Shown here one piece after another: positions 7,881 through 16,764 of a DNA stretch of 64,000 bases. The notes under the pieces are model-generated. The model ran no database searches, was not told where the DNA came from, and saw only the letters and a list, made by a program, of their open reading frames with translations. The translations under genes and the position numbers were made by a program. Position 1 is the stretch's first letter; the number at the start of each line of letters is the position of its first letter. The DNA comes from Paludibacteraceae bacterium (lineage in GTDB: Bacteria; Bacteroidota; Bacteroidia; Bacteroidales; Paludibacteraceae). Where the stretch lies: NCBI GenBank assembly GCA_017509715.1, contig JAFWOU010000004.1, positions 62,001 to 126,000 on the forward strand. Direction: 5' to 3'.

Positions 7881-8012
7881 GTCTCCAATGGATGCTCAAT
7901 GAATGCTCAATGGATGCTGAATGGGTACTCAATGGGTGATCAACGTATGCTCAATATATGCTGAATATATCCTCAATATATGCTCAATATATGCTCAATA
8001 TATGCTTCATAC
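7881..8012. repeat. 11-bp tandem array, 12 units, consensus ATGCTCAATAT
   Basis: Twelve consecutive 11-bp units keep phase for 132 bp with no gaps. Units from 7947 on are ATGCTCAATAT or 1-3 changes from it; earlier units end in GG or GA and are more diverged. There are no spacers, so this is not CRISPR. The 11-bp period is close to one helical turn. It lies between the dnaN promoter region and the terminator of the secreted-protein operon. Confidence 0.85.
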
Positions 8013-8047
8013 TTTCACAAAGCGCCAATAGAACCATGACTACATAA

Positions 8048-8083
8048 AAAGAATCGACACTCACAAGGAAATGTCGATTCTTT
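8048..8083 (-). terminator. Rho-independent terminator of the 8108-11307 operon
   Basis: AAAGAATCGACA (8048-8059) and TGTCGATTCTTT (8072-8083) form a 12-bp stem with a 12-nt loop. On the minus strand it is followed by a T-rich run, 25 nt after the stop of the secreted protein at 8108. Confidence 0.85.
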
Positions 8084-8107
8084 TATCCCGATATATCTTT
8101 TCGGAAA

Positions 8108-10105
8108 CTACTCCCCTACTTCCGTTCCATGTACCGTATAGACCTTATCACCTATCCGGATCAACAGCTGCCCGTTGCGGAGAATCTTCTGCGCCGCAGG
8201 TACAACTAACGTCTGGTCTATCGCATCATGTCGTTGCGAGTAACGGAAGGTGCCATAGATGGTATATTCCCAACTCGGATTGCTTAACTCCAACCTATAC
8301 AACCCCTCTTCCGTCAGCGTAACGGTCAACTCGTTTCGGAAGGACTGCGTCCGCTGTACACGGTTGAATGCCGGCACCGGCGCATCTCCCTGATTCAGAC
8401 TCAAGGCCATCATGATTTCCTCTCCCGAGTTATCCCGAATCGTCAGTTCATCACCCTTGAGCGTTGCAATCACTTGGTTCGGATCCACAGGATCAACGGT
8501 CGAAGACCCCGGATCGTCTTGCGCATACAGCGGAATGGTGTCGGTAGTGGGAGGCGGGTTATGCCCTTTATAGAAACAGCCAAACTGTTCTGAGAGCTGG
8601 GTGGCATATACCTGCTGACCGTTTTTATAAGCACATAAGAGATTGAAAACACCAATATCTGCCGGAACAGTAGGAACAACGGCTAAGCCCATCGGTGTTT
8701 CCGGAGAGCCGACCCCTTCTATCCATCGGATAGGGGAATAGTATTCAGAATTTTCATAAAACTTAACGCCTATGATGAAAATTCTCGGACTTCCATTACT
8801 AATTGCTTGTACTACACCTTGGTAATCTTCTCCAAATCCACCGACCCACAGATTAACCAAAGTGTCTCCCACTTGTGCGTTGAACGCATAAAGCAAATAT
8901 TCATGCGTACTACCTGACGGAATATAATAGATGTTCGCATTGTTATCCTCACGAAAAGCTCCGCAATACGGATAATCTTTGTCAGAAGCCAATTTTACAT
9001 ATTGTTTACCATTGATGATGGTATCTGTAGAAAGATAATACTTGAACGTATTATATCCTCCTGGCCAAGAGAATGGCTCATATAATACATTCCACTCATC
9101 GCACAAATAATTGAAAGTGTGTCTGTTGTATACACATCCATATTGCTCTCCCAAATCAGATGTGTATATGTGCTCTCCGTTCTTGTAGGCGCAGAGAACC
9201 CCATAGGCTCTACTATCCGCACAACCGACGCAACGCTTGTCACCAACAGGTCCGTCCATCCCGACACCTTCTATCCATGTTATATATAACGGATAGTTCT
9301 CGATCCCTTCATCCGTATGGGTATAACCGGTACTCAAGACGAATGTTCGTGGGGTAGTCTCTTGAATTTCCTCAACAGTCATTGCCCAGCCGTCGGGGGA
9401 GTCCGCCGGACTTCCGCCTATCCATAGATTAGTCAGTTGGTCACCCTCTTGGGCATTGAATGCATACAGAAGGTACTCATGTGCGCTGCCTGCAGGAATA
9501 TAGTAAATATCGCGGTTCAACCCTTCACGTAATGCACCTCTATATGCGTCATCCTCTACCAGTTGGGTGTATCGTATTCCGCCAATAACTGTGTCCGTAG
9601 TCAAGCGGGAATTGTAAGTCCTGTACTCTTCACAATAACCGCAGGTGACATTCGATATTTCCAATACATTCCACTCGTCGCAAAGGGACGGGAGTTTGTT
9701 CTCTTGTTGGTCTGAGAAATACTCAACAGAAAGTTCATTGAGGCTGCCGATTAAAAGATAATCGAAACTGCCGATTTGATAAGGAGTGCCGGATGCTGTT
9801 GCTTTTAATGGCAGAAGATAGATTGCAGGGACGGGAGAGGTTTGTATCTGCTCAAGGAAATCGGCTACTTGCTGATTTTTAGTAGTCAAATAATAGGTCT
9901 TGTCGTTTGTAACGATAGCCTCCGTCAAACAGGTTGGGCAATCTTCGCCCGGTTCACAGGGAAGGGGCAACGCCTGAATGGTACCACTGACAGTGGTATA
10001 TGGTTGGTCCATGGCATCCGAAAAGGGTCCCATACACATGGCATTACTCAATGTCCACACGCCGGCTGCTATCGCGAGCACAAGCGTAAAAATGCTCTTT
10101 CTCAT
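8108..10105 (-). CDS. Secreted protein with two internal repeats and a C-terminal sorting-like module
   Basis: A 665-residue exported protein of unknown function. It has a signal peptide at residues 1-22, a Cys-containing domain (about 30-125), then two tandem homologous units (about 141-324 and 334-520). Each unit starts LCDEWNVL, contains YYIP(A/S)GS(A/T)HEYLLYAFNAQ and ends in LCAYKNG(E/Q).(V/I)Y. The C-terminus (QKILRNGQLLIRIGDKVY and 8 more) closely resembles that of the M6 peptidase at 37755, suggesting a shared surface-sorting signal such as a type IX secretion CTD. Its ATG overlaps the upstream regulator stop by 4 nt. A strong terminator follows. Confidence 0.8.
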   Translation of the reverse strand: MRKSIFTLVLAIAAGVWTLSNAMCMGPFSDAMDQPYTTVSGTIQALPLPCEPGEDCPTCLTEAIVTNDKTYYLTTKNQQVADFLEQIQTSPVPAIYLLPLKATASGTPYQIGSFDYLLIGSLNELSVEYFSDQQENKLPSLCDEWNVLEISNVTCGYCEEYRTYNSRLTTDTVIGGIRYTQLVEDDAYRGALREGLNRDIYYIPAGSAHEYLLYAFNAQEGDQLTNLWIGGSPADSPDGWAMTVEEIQETTPRTFVLSTGYTHTDEGIENYPLYITWIEGVGMDGPVGDKRCVGCADSRAYGVLCAYKNGEHIYTSDLGEQYGCVYNRHTFNYLCDEWNVLYEPFSWPGGYNTFKYYLSTDTIINGKQYVKLASDKDYPYCGAFREDNNANIYYIPSGSTHEYLLYAFNAQVGDTLVNLWVGGFGEDYQGVVQAISNGSPRIFIIGVKFYENSEYYSPIRWIEGVGSPETPMGLAVVPTVPADIGVFNLLCAYKNGQQVYATQLSEQFGCFYKGHNPPPTTDTIPLYAQDDPGSSTVDPVDPNQVIATLKGDELTIRDNSGEEIMMALSLNQGDAPVPAFNRVQRTQSFRNELTVTLTEEGLYRLELSNPSWEYTIYGTFRYSQRHDAIDQTLVVPAAQKILRNGQLLIRIGDKVYTVHGTEVGE

Positions 10106-11307
10106 AGTATTGCTATCTTTTGTAGTTTCTCTTGTAATTGTCCGCCGGAAACTCCCAATTTCTTGGCAGTCAGGTCTTTTAGTTTACCGATACTCTTCGG
10201 CGAGCAATTCAGCATCTCTGCGATCTCTTTATGGCTTAGTCCGATCAGTACCAGCACGCAAATCCGCACGTCCTGTTCGTTCAATTCCTGTGCCTGCAAA
10301 GTGCTTGCCAGCCCGTGAAAACGTTTGTCTATCTGTAGGCACAAGGCCGCAAAATCGTCCCAAGCCAATTCCTGCCGGATATCCTGCGCTTCTTGCAGTT
10401 GTCGCAAATTCTGCGCCAACTCTTTTCGTCTCGCTTGCTCAAAATCCGATTTCTCTATCCACAACTTCCGTTGCTTACGCACCACGACCGCACCCCAAAT
10501 CAGCAACCCGATACCTATTACCCCTAATATGAGTGCTTTCCACGGAACAGCCTGTTCCTTTTTTGACAAATCTTGCTTCAACAGCTGCACCGCCTTCATC
10601 AATTCACCATGCCGTTCTGCAATCTGTTTCTTGACATCCGCCCGCTCAGACGATAGTCGCCGAATCTGCTCGGCATCCGCATCCGCGTCATGATGCGTCA
10701 CAATATAATACAAATCATCCCTGTAAAACAGATTTGTCATGCGCGGCAACAACTGCTCCGCATAATACATTGCGGAGTCATCTATTTGCAAATAGGAATA
10801 TGCCTGCGCACGCAGCATGAGCAAGTAGTCGTTATCCGCCTCGCTTGTATAGTAAAGCACCGAGTCATATTCCTCCCGAAAGAAGCATGCGGCTGCCTTG
10901 GTCTCAATAACCTTTGCCCGCAATGCCTGCAGACTGACAGCCGATAGTTGAAGGCTCAAGGCCGAATCCACAAGCTTTAACGCCTCCTCTTTCCGTCCCA
11001 TCGCCGCCTGCTCCCAGGCCATATTGTTCACCGCATACGCATAAGCCAAGGTATCGTCCGTCTTCCCAAAATGCGTCGCACTCATCTCATATACCTCGTA
11101 CGCCGTCTCGTGGTCATTTGCCTGCCGGCACATATTGGCCATATTCGAATACACGCGCCCCAACAACGCCTCATCCTCCGTATCGCTATGCGCCGCCTCG
11201 ATGAACGCCTGCATAGCTTCCACCTGCTTCCCTTCCTCGCGCAGCGCTTTGCCGTTCTGGTATAGCGTCATGGCGCTGGATAATAATAAGACCGCTAAAA
11301 TACGCAT
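10102..11307 (-). CDS. TPR-transmembrane-LuxR-type HTH regulator
   Basis: A 401-residue Bacteroidota-type membrane regulator. The N-terminal hydrophobic segment may be a signal peptide. TPR-like helical repeats span about 20-220, a coiled coil precedes one transmembrane helix (about 260-280, WKALILGVIGIGLLIWGAVV), and a C-terminal LuxR/GerE-like HTH is seen in QDVRICVLVLIGLSHKEIAE and LNCSPKSIGKLKDLTAKKLG. It overlaps the downstream secreted protein by 4 nt (ATGA), so the two are translationally coupled, and the regulator probably concerns that product or its export. A good promoter lies at 11335-11366. Confidence 0.85.
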   Translation of the reverse strand: MRILAVLLLSSAMTLYQNGKALREEGKQVEAMQAFIEAAHSDTEDEALLGRVYSNMANMCRQANDHETAYEVYEMSATHFGKTDDTLAYAYAVNNMAWEQAAMGRKEEALKLVDSALSLQLSAVSLQALRAKVIETKAAACFFREEYDSVLYYTSEADNDYLLMLRAQAYSYLQIDDSAMYYAEQLLPRMTNLFYRDDLYYIVTHHDADADAEQIRRLSSERADVKKQIAERHGELMKAVQLLKQDLSKKEQAVPWKALILGVIGIGLLIWGAVVVRKQRKLWIEKSDFEQARRKELAQNLRQLQEAQDIRQELAWDDFAALCLQIDKRFHGLASTLQAQELNEQDVRICVLVLIGLSHKEIAEMLNCSPKSIGKLKDLTAKKLGVSGGQLQEKLQKIAIL

Positions 11308-11334
11308 CTTGATCGACTATTTTCGTTTGACGGT

Positions 11335-11366
11335 GCAAAATTACTGCATTTTTTCTACCTGTGCAA
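11335..11366 (-). promoter_or_regulatory. Core promoter of the regulator/secreted-protein operon
   Basis: Minus strand: -33 CTTGC (11366-11362) and extended -7 GCAGTAATTTTG (11346-11335), spacing 19 bp. The transcription start would be about 20 nt upstream of the ATG at 11307. Confidence 0.75.
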
Positions 11367-11453
11367 GAAAATGACTTTGAAAAACGCAAATACTAACGCA
11401 TTTATTTTCAGCCGCTTGACGATTTTGCCATTTGAAAACGTACTTTTTTACGC

Positions 11454-11480
11454 AAAAAAGCGTCTCAACGACGCTTTTTT
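11454..11480 (-). terminator. Rho-independent terminator after ruvB
   Basis: AAAAAAGCGTC, loop TCAAC, GACGCTTTTTT. It starts 7 nt after the ruvB stop codon and would work in both directions. Confidence 0.85.
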
Positions 11481-11486
11481 GATGAC

Positions 11487-12497
11487 TCAGAACAGCTCTT
11501 GTTGGCTGTCGCGGAAGGGGGTTTTGCCCAGATGGCGGTAGGCGAGTTCGGTGGCTTCGCGGCCGCGGGGGGTGCGCTTGATGAAGCCCTCCTTGATGAG
11601 GTAGGGTTCATAGACATCCTCGATCGTACCGGCATCTTCGCCCATCGCGGTAGCAATAGTATTGAGGCCGACAGGTCCGCCGCGGAACTTATCGATGATG
11701 GTGAGCAGCAGGCGGTTGTCGATCTGGTCGAGACCGAAGGTATCGATATTGAGTGCCTCCAGGGCATACTGAGCTATATCGAGGTCGATACGGCCGTCAC
11801 CCTTGACCTGGGCGAAGTCGCGCACACGACGCAGCAGGGCGTTGGCGATACGCGGCGTACCACGACTGCGGCGGGCTATCTCGCCGGCTGCCTTATCATT
11901 GATCTCCACACCCAGCAGACCCGCTGAACGGCGCACGATACCCGCGAGGATATCGGCATCGTAGTACTCGAGATGGCAGTTGATACCAAAGCGGGCACGG
12001 AGCGGCGAGGTGAGCAGACCGGAGCGCGTGGTGGCGCCAATAAGCGTGAAGCGATTGAGGTCGATCTGGATAGTACGCGCCGAAGGACCCTTGTCGATCA
12101 TGATGTCGATGCGATAGTCCTCCATAGCGGAATAGAGGTACTCCTCCACCACGGGCGAGAGACGATGGATCTCGTCGATGAAGAGCACATCGTTGGGTTC
12201 GAGCGAGGTGAGCAGACCGGCCAGGTCGCCGGGCTTGTCGAGTACGGGACCGGAAGTGACCTTGAAGCCCACACCCAGTTCGTTGGCGATAATGTTGCTC
12301 AGCGTGGTCTTGCCCAGACCCGGAGGGCCGAAGAGCAGGACGTGGTCGAGCGACTCGCCACGGAGCTTAGCGGCCTCGACGAAGATCTTGAGGTTGGAGG
12401 TCACCTTGCTCTGACCGGCAAAGTCGGCAAAGCGCAACGGACGCAGGGCGTTGTCCTGCTCACGTTCGGATTGTTGTTGACGGATATCGAATTCCAT
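11487..12497 (-). CDS. ruvB: Holliday junction branch migration ATPase RuvB
   Basis: A 336-residue hexameric AAA+ motor of the RuvABC resolvasome. Walker [10 protein letters not shown] is at residues 57-65, Walker [10 protein letters not shown] near 104-112, sensor 1 GATTRSG follows, and a C-terminal winged helix includes [13 protein letters not shown]. Length is normal for the family. It is the last gene of a minus-strand run that begins at tetR (19903); a heptamer repeat of about 30 bp separates it from the ABC ATPase gene, and a terminator follows. ruvA and ruvC are not in the window. Confidence 0.97.
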   Translation of the reverse strand: MEFDIRQQQSEREQDNALRPLRFADFAGQSKVTSNLKIFVEAAKLRGESLDHVLLFGPPGLGKTTLSNIIANELGVGFKVTSGPVLDKPGDLAGLLTSLEPNDVLFIDEIHRLSPVVEEYLYSAMEDYRIDIMIDKGPSARTIQIDLNRFTLIGATTRSGLLTSPLRARFGINCHLEYYDADILAGIVRRSAGLLGVEINDKAAGEIARRSRGTPRIANALLRRVRDFAQVKGDGRIDLDIAQYALEALNIDTFGLDQIDNRLLLTIIDKFRGGPVGLNTIATAMGEDAGTIEDVYEPYLIKEGFIKRTPRGREATELAYRHLGKTPFRDSQQELF

Positions 12498-12500
12498 ATT

Positions 12501-12530
12501 AGTCGAAAGTCAAAAGTCAAAAGTCGAAAG
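12501..12530 (+). repeat. TCRAAAG heptamer array between the ABC ATPase gene and ruvB
   Basis: TAGTCGAAAG followed by three further TCRAAAG units. Here the array is antisense to the flanking minus-strand genes and carries no UCCG hairpin. Confidence 0.8.
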
Positions 12531-13232
12531 CTATTTAGTTTTCTGGTGGAACAACTGTTCCAGGTCGGGGATTTGGTCTATCATCTCGTCGGCACGGATC
12601 TCTCCGTGGTCGAGGATCACGACACGGTCGCACATCTCGCGCACCTCTTGCATAATATGCGTGGATAGAATAACGGTGCGCTCCCGGCCGAGCGAACGGA
12701 TGAGGCTGCGGATCTCAACGAGCTGGTTGGGATCGAGGCCCGTGGTGGGTTCGTCGAGGATGAGCAGCTGGGGATCACCGAGCAGCGCCTGGGCAAGACC
12801 GACACGCTGACGGTAGCCCTTGCTGAGCTGACGGATATGCTTGTGGGACTCGGGGGTGAGACCGACGCGATCGATGAGATCGGAGACCGTTTCACTGTAA
12901 GACCCAGACGAGGGTCTTGCTGTAGGACCGGCTTCGCCTGTAGGACCGCTCGCGTTGCTCGCTGTAAGACCGGCCATGAAGCGGAGGTACTCCGCGACGT
13001 ACATATCGTCGTAGAGGGGGTTCTGCTCGGGCAGGTAGCCGATACGCTCGGGCACTTGGACGCTGCCGCTATCGGCCTGCCAGAGACCGATGAGGATCTT
13101 CATGAGCGTGGACTTGCCCGCACCATTCGGTCCGAGCAGGCCAAGCACCTGTCCCCGCGGTATCTCCAGCGAGACATCGCGCAGCACCTGTTGGGTGCCG
13201 AAAGATTTGCATATGTTGTCGATACGAATCAT
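12531..13232 (-). CDS. ABC transporter ATP-binding protein (CcmA/GldA-like)
   Basis: A 233-residue ABC ATPase. Walker A GPNGAGKST is at 34-42, a Q-loop glutamine in YLPEQNPL, then signature LSKGYRQRVGLAQAL, Walker B LLILDEPTTGLDP and the switch His in STHIMQEV. It resembles the ATPase of ABC-2 exporters such as GldA, but no membrane partner is in the window, so its substrate is unknown. Residues about 86-113, between Q-loop and signature, are a low-complexity Ser/Gly/Pro/Thr insertion encoded by a GGTCYTACAG repeat (12893-12975); without it the protein matches the usual core. It starts 2 nt after the stop of the PII-like gene. Confidence 0.9.
   Translation of the reverse strand: MIRIDNICKSFGTQQVLRDVSLEIPRGQVLGLLGPNGAGKSTLMKILIGLWQADSGSVQVPERIGYLPEQNPLYDDMYVAEYLRFMAGLTASNASGPTGEAGPTARPSSGSYSETVSDLIDRVGLTPESHKHIRQLSKGYRQRVGLAQALLGDPQLLILDEPTTGLDPNQLVEIRSLIRSLGRERTVILSTHIMQEVREMCDRVVILDHGEIRADEMIDQIPDLEQLFHQKTK
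12893..12975 (-). repeat. GGTCYTACAG repeat inserted in frame in the ABC ATPase
   Basis: In coding sense there are three to four units of GGTC(C/T)TACAG separated by small GC stems, including GGCGAAGCC and GCGAGC-type pieces. It encodes TASNASGPTGEAGPTARPSS. The block GGTCYTACAGGCGAAGCC is nearly the same as one in rsgA (55952-56022). Confidence 0.8.
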
Positions 13233-13234
13233 CG

Positions 13235-13528
13235 TTAGACGGTGGCTTCTATGTTCCAGACAAAGGCGCGGACGCCGACTTCCTCGTTACGCATATCGAG
13301 CTTCTTGACGGTCTCCAGGAGCGTAGGTACCTGCTCGTCGGGCACGATGGTGATGACGCACGAGTTCATCTCGGGCCAGGCGTGGGTGCCGCGACGGGGT
13401 TCACCGCCGTTGGTACCACGTCCCTGGACCTGCTCAAAGAACGTGAAGCCACGTATGTTGAGCATATCCAGCAGGTATTCTACACGTTCTGTGTTAGCTT
13501 GGTTGAATACTATCATCACACTTTTCAT
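13235..13528 (-). CDS. PII-like protein coupled to an RND pump
   Basis: A 97-residue protein with a PII/GlnB-like ferredoxin fold: MKSVMIVFNQANTERVEYLL, a T-loop-like region with GRGTNGGEPRRG, then VPDEQVPTLLETVKKL. It overlaps the RND permease stop by 4 nt (ATGA), so it is translated with the pump. Small PII-like or DUF3240-like proteins next to RND or metal-efflux genes are known; they are thought to sense a ligand or metal, but the ligand here cannot be read from sequence. The glycine/arginine-rich loop at residues 37-47 is the likely ligand-binding part. Confidence 0.75.
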   Translation of the reverse strand: MKSVMIVFNQANTERVEYLLDMLNIRGFTFFEQVQGRGTNGGEPRRGTHAWPEMNSCVITIVPDEQVPTLLETVKKLDMRNEEVGVRAFVWNIEATV

Positions 13529-16500
13529 GCCTGTACCTCCTCTGTTTTAGGTTCGTCTTTTTTTACCTTAATATCCATGAAGATGAAGTTCTTGCGGACC
13601 TTCTTAGCCTTGTTGACATCGTCGTGACGCGACATAGCGCCGTAGAGCGTAGGCACGATGAAGAAGGTGAGCAACGTAGAGACGAGCAGACCGCCGATAA
13701 CGACGATACCCATAGGTTGCCACATCTCGGCACCTTCGCCCGTCGAGAGCGCCATCGGCACCATACCCAGGATGGTCGTAAAGGCCGTCATGAGCACCGG
13801 ACGGATACGACTACGGCCGGCCATCTGGATAGCCAGGTTGAGTTCTGTACCGCGTTCGCGCATGAGGTCGATATAGTCGATGAGCACAATACCGTTCTTG
13901 ACCACGATACCGACCAGCATGACCAGACCGAGGGCACCGATCATATCGAGCGAGCGGCCCGTGATCCAGAGCGCCAGGATGACGCCCGAGAGGGCAAACG
14001 GTATGGTGAACATGATGACGAACGGTTTCTTGAACGACTCAAACTGGGAAGCCATCACGATATAGACGAGCAGGATGATGAGGGCAGCCAGCAGACCCAT
14101 CTTGCCGAAGGTCTCCTGCTGGTCCTCGAAGTCACCGGCCAGACGTACCACAACGCCCTCGGGGATATCGATCTTATCCACCACCTCCTGGATACGCGTA
14201 GCCAGGTCACCCAGCGAAGTCTCGTAGGGCGTGACAGAAACCGTCACGACGCGCTGACGCGACTTACGCTCGATAGCAGGCGGCGTCCAGTACTCGCCGA
14301 TAGAGCAAACCTCAGAGAGTTTGACCTTGCCTCCGGCAGGTGTCGGGATGGTGAGGTCGAGCAGCTTGGGGATGGTGTTACGGTCCTTCTCCTCCAGACG
14401 GCAGAGGATAGCGTACTCGGAGCCGTCCTCCTTGAGGTAGCCGCACGACATACCGTTGACGCGGTTGCGCAGGTAGGTAGCTATGGTAGCCGAGGTGAGT
14501 CCGAGGCGCATTGCCTTCTGCTTATCCACGTTGATCTTGATCTCCGGACGCTCGTCGTCACGCGAGATAGTGGCATCGCGGGCACCCTCGACCTCATGGT
14601 TGCAGATCGACTGGATCTGCTCGGCCAGAGCGCTGGTCTTGTCGAAGTCATACCCGTATATCTCCACATCCACCGAGTTGGACGACATACCGCCTCCGGA
14701 GGAGGTAGATACATTGAAGTCGGTGATCTCGGGATACTGACGGAGTTCCTGGCGCACGACTTCGGCTATCTCAAAGATAGAACGCTCGCGTTCGTATTTC
14801 TTAGAGGTACGGATGGTCATGTTGATGGTGTTGTTCATCGTAGAGGAGAACAGCGCACCGATACCGGCATCGTCGTTAGAACCGGCAGAGGTGGATATGA
14901 GTTGTACCTCAGGCACCAACTCCCGGATACGCGTTTCGAGTTGACGCGCCGTCTTTAGGGTTTCCTCAATACGCGTACCGCGCTGGAGCTCGACCTTGAC
15001 GGTGAAACGTCCCATATCCTGCTGCTGCATGAAGTCGGTACCGATCTTGCCGGTAAAGACAGGCAGCAGCGTGAGGCCAAAGACGATGAATAGGATCGAG
15101 AAGGTAGCCCACTTATGGCGCAAGCACCAGCCGAGCATGTCGGCATAGCGGTCGTCGATCCAGTCGAGCAGACGGACCACGGTGCGGTCGTACCAGGAGC
15201 GGCGGTTGTCGTCCTCTACGAGGTTGCCGTCCTTATCAACATGCACCTTCTTGGCCTTCAGCATCTTGCTGGCGAGCATCGGGGTGAGCGATATAGCGAT
15301 CAGCGTAGAGGTACAGCAGACGATGGTGATGATCCAGCCGAGCGACTTGAACATCACACCCGCTACACCGGTCAGCATCGTCAGCGGCACGAATACGGCC
15401 ACGATAACGAGCGTGGTGGCGATAACGGATACCCATACCTCGTTGGTAGCATAGATAGCCGCCTCGCGGGGGTTCTCACCACGCTCGACGTGCTTGGTGA
15501 TATTCTCCAGCACCACGATAGCATCATCCACCACCATACCGATGGCGATGTTGAGCGAACAGAGCGAGATGATATTGAGCGAGTCGCCGGAGAGCATGAG
15601 GTAGATAAAGGCCACGATGAGCGATATAGGAATCGTGATACCCACGATAAAGGCGGCGCGCCAACGACCGAGGAAGAACATCACGACGAGCACCACGAAG
15701 AGTAGTGCATAGCCGATGGACTCCTCCAGCGAGTTAATGGAGTTGCGGATATTCTCCGACGAGTCGTAGATGAGGCGTATCTCGACGTCGGTAGGCAGGG
15801 TCTTCTGGATCTTGGCGATCTCCTTGCGAACGTCCTCGCAGACCTGAACGGTGTTACCACCGGTCTGCTTGGTGACAATGAGTCGGGCGCAGTCGACACC
15901 ATCGGTCTTCTCGTCGAGCGAGAGCTCCTTGATAGTATCCTTGACCACGGCGATATCGCGCAGGAAGACCTGGCGTCCCTGCGGGTCGGAAGCGACCACC
16001 ACATTGCCAATCTCCTGCGACTCTGCAAACTCGGAGCGCACCTCCATCTGGTACTGCTCTTTCTCGAGCTTAACCGTACCGGACGACATGTTGAGGTTCT
16101 GCGCCGTCACCATCTGGCCGACATTCTCCAGCGTCAGTCCGTAGGCATCGAGTTTCTGCTGATCCAGATAGATATAGACGCGGCGCTCGGGTTCACCGGA
16201 TACGGTGAGGTTACCGATACCATCCACGCGGTTGAGTTGCGGGATGATCTCGTCGTCGAGCAGTTTATCCAGCGAGGGATACGACTCGCGGGCCGTGACC
16301 GAGTACTGGATGACCGGCATCATCGAGGTGGACAGACGCAAGATGATGGGGTTGGAGCAGCCGTCGGGCAAATTGTCCTTACACAGATCGACATAGGTAC
16401 GTATATCGTTGACTATCTCGTCGAGTTCGACGCCCCACTCAAACTCCAGGGTGACCTGCGAAAGGTTGTCCTTGGACTTGGAGGTCAGTTCCTTGAGGTG

Positions 16501-16725
16501 GTCCACCGAGTTGAGCGAGTTCTCCAGGATCTTGGTCACGTTGGTCTCCACCTCGCTGGCCGAAGCACCCGGATAGGTGACCATGACCGTGACGTACGGC
16601 GGGTTCATCTCGGGGAACTGGTCGATCGGCAGCTGGGTGTAGCTGAACAAACCAATCACGATGACCGCCACAAAGATAAGGGCGGTGGTGATAGGTTTTT
16701 GTACCGAAGTTTTATAAATAGACAT
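13525..16725 (-). CDS. RND efflux pump inner-membrane permease (AcrB/MdtB type)
   Basis: A 1066-residue HAE1-type RND transporter that exports drugs or bile-type amphiphiles using the proton gradient. N-terminus MSIYKTSVQKPITTALIFVA; TM4 carries the paired proton-relay aspartates in IGMVVDDAIVVLEN; a second RND half begins around residue 540, and VKNGIVLIDYIDL lies near the end. Length is normal. It lies downstream of tolC and the adaptor, forming a complete tripartite pump, and overlaps the PII-like gene. A TTTACGA heptamer array separates it from the adaptor gene. Regulation is probably by the upstream TetR protein. Confidence 0.95.
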   Translation of the reverse strand: MSIYKTSVQKPITTALIFVAVIVIGLFSYTQLPIDQFPEMNPPYVTVMVTYPGASASEVETNVTKILENSLNSVDHLKELTSKSKDNLSQVTLEFEWGVELDEIVNDIRTYVDLCKDNLPDGCSNPIILRLSTSMMPVIQYSVTARESYPSLDKLLDDEIIPQLNRVDGIGNLTVSGEPERRVYIYLDQQKLDAYGLTLENVGQMVTAQNLNMSSGTVKLEKEQYQMEVRSEFAESQEIGNVVVASDPQGRQVFLRDIAVVKDTIKELSLDEKTDGVDCARLIVTKQTGGNTVQVCEDVRKEIAKIQKTLPTDVEIRLIYDSSENIRNSINSLEESIGYALLFVVLVVMFFLGRWRAAFIVGITIPISLIVAFIYLMLSGDSLNIISLCSLNIAIGMVVDDAIVVLENITKHVERGENPREAAIYATNEVWVSVIATTLVIVAVFVPLTMLTGVAGVMFKSLGWIITIVCCTSTLIAISLTPMLASKMLKAKKVHVDKDGNLVEDDNRRSWYDRTVVRLLDWIDDRYADMLGWCLRHKWATFSILFIVFGLTLLPVFTGKIGTDFMQQQDMGRFTVKVELQRGTRIEETLKTARQLETRIRELVPEVQLISTSAGSNDDAGIGALFSSTMNNTINMTIRTSKKYERERSIFEIAEVVRQELRQYPEITDFNVSTSSGGGMSSNSVDVEIYGYDFDKTSALAEQIQSICNHEVEGARDATISRDDERPEIKINVDKQKAMRLGLTSATIATYLRNRVNGMSCGYLKEDGSEYAILCRLEEKDRNTIPKLLDLTIPTPAGGKVKLSEVCSIGEYWTPPAIERKSRQRVVTVSVTPYETSLGDLATRIQEVVDKIDIPEGVVVRLAGDFEDQQETFGKMGLLAALIILLVYIVMASQFESFKKPFVIMFTIPFALSGVILALWITGRSLDMIGALGLVMLVGIVVKNGIVLIDYIDLMRERGTELNLAIQMAGRSRIRPVLMTAFTTILGMVPMALSTGEGAEMWQPMGIVVIGGLLVSTLLTFFIVPTLYGAMSRHDDVNKAKKVRKNFIFMDIKVKKDEPKTEEVQA

Positions 16726-16732
16726 AAATTGA

Positions 16733-16764
16733 TTTACGATTTGACGATTTACGATTTACGATTT
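16733..16764 (+). repeat. TTTACGA heptamer array between adaptor and RND genes
   Basis: Four units close to ATTTACG with a 7-bp period, lying between the adaptor stop (16765) and the permease ATG (16725). It is a different heptamer from TCRAAAG but has the same period and kind of location. Confidence 0.75.

Noticed and set aside
7881..8012. Possible CRISPR array
   Set aside because: Units are 11 bp and directly adjacent; there are no spacers and no cas genes. The heptamer arrays fail for the same reason.
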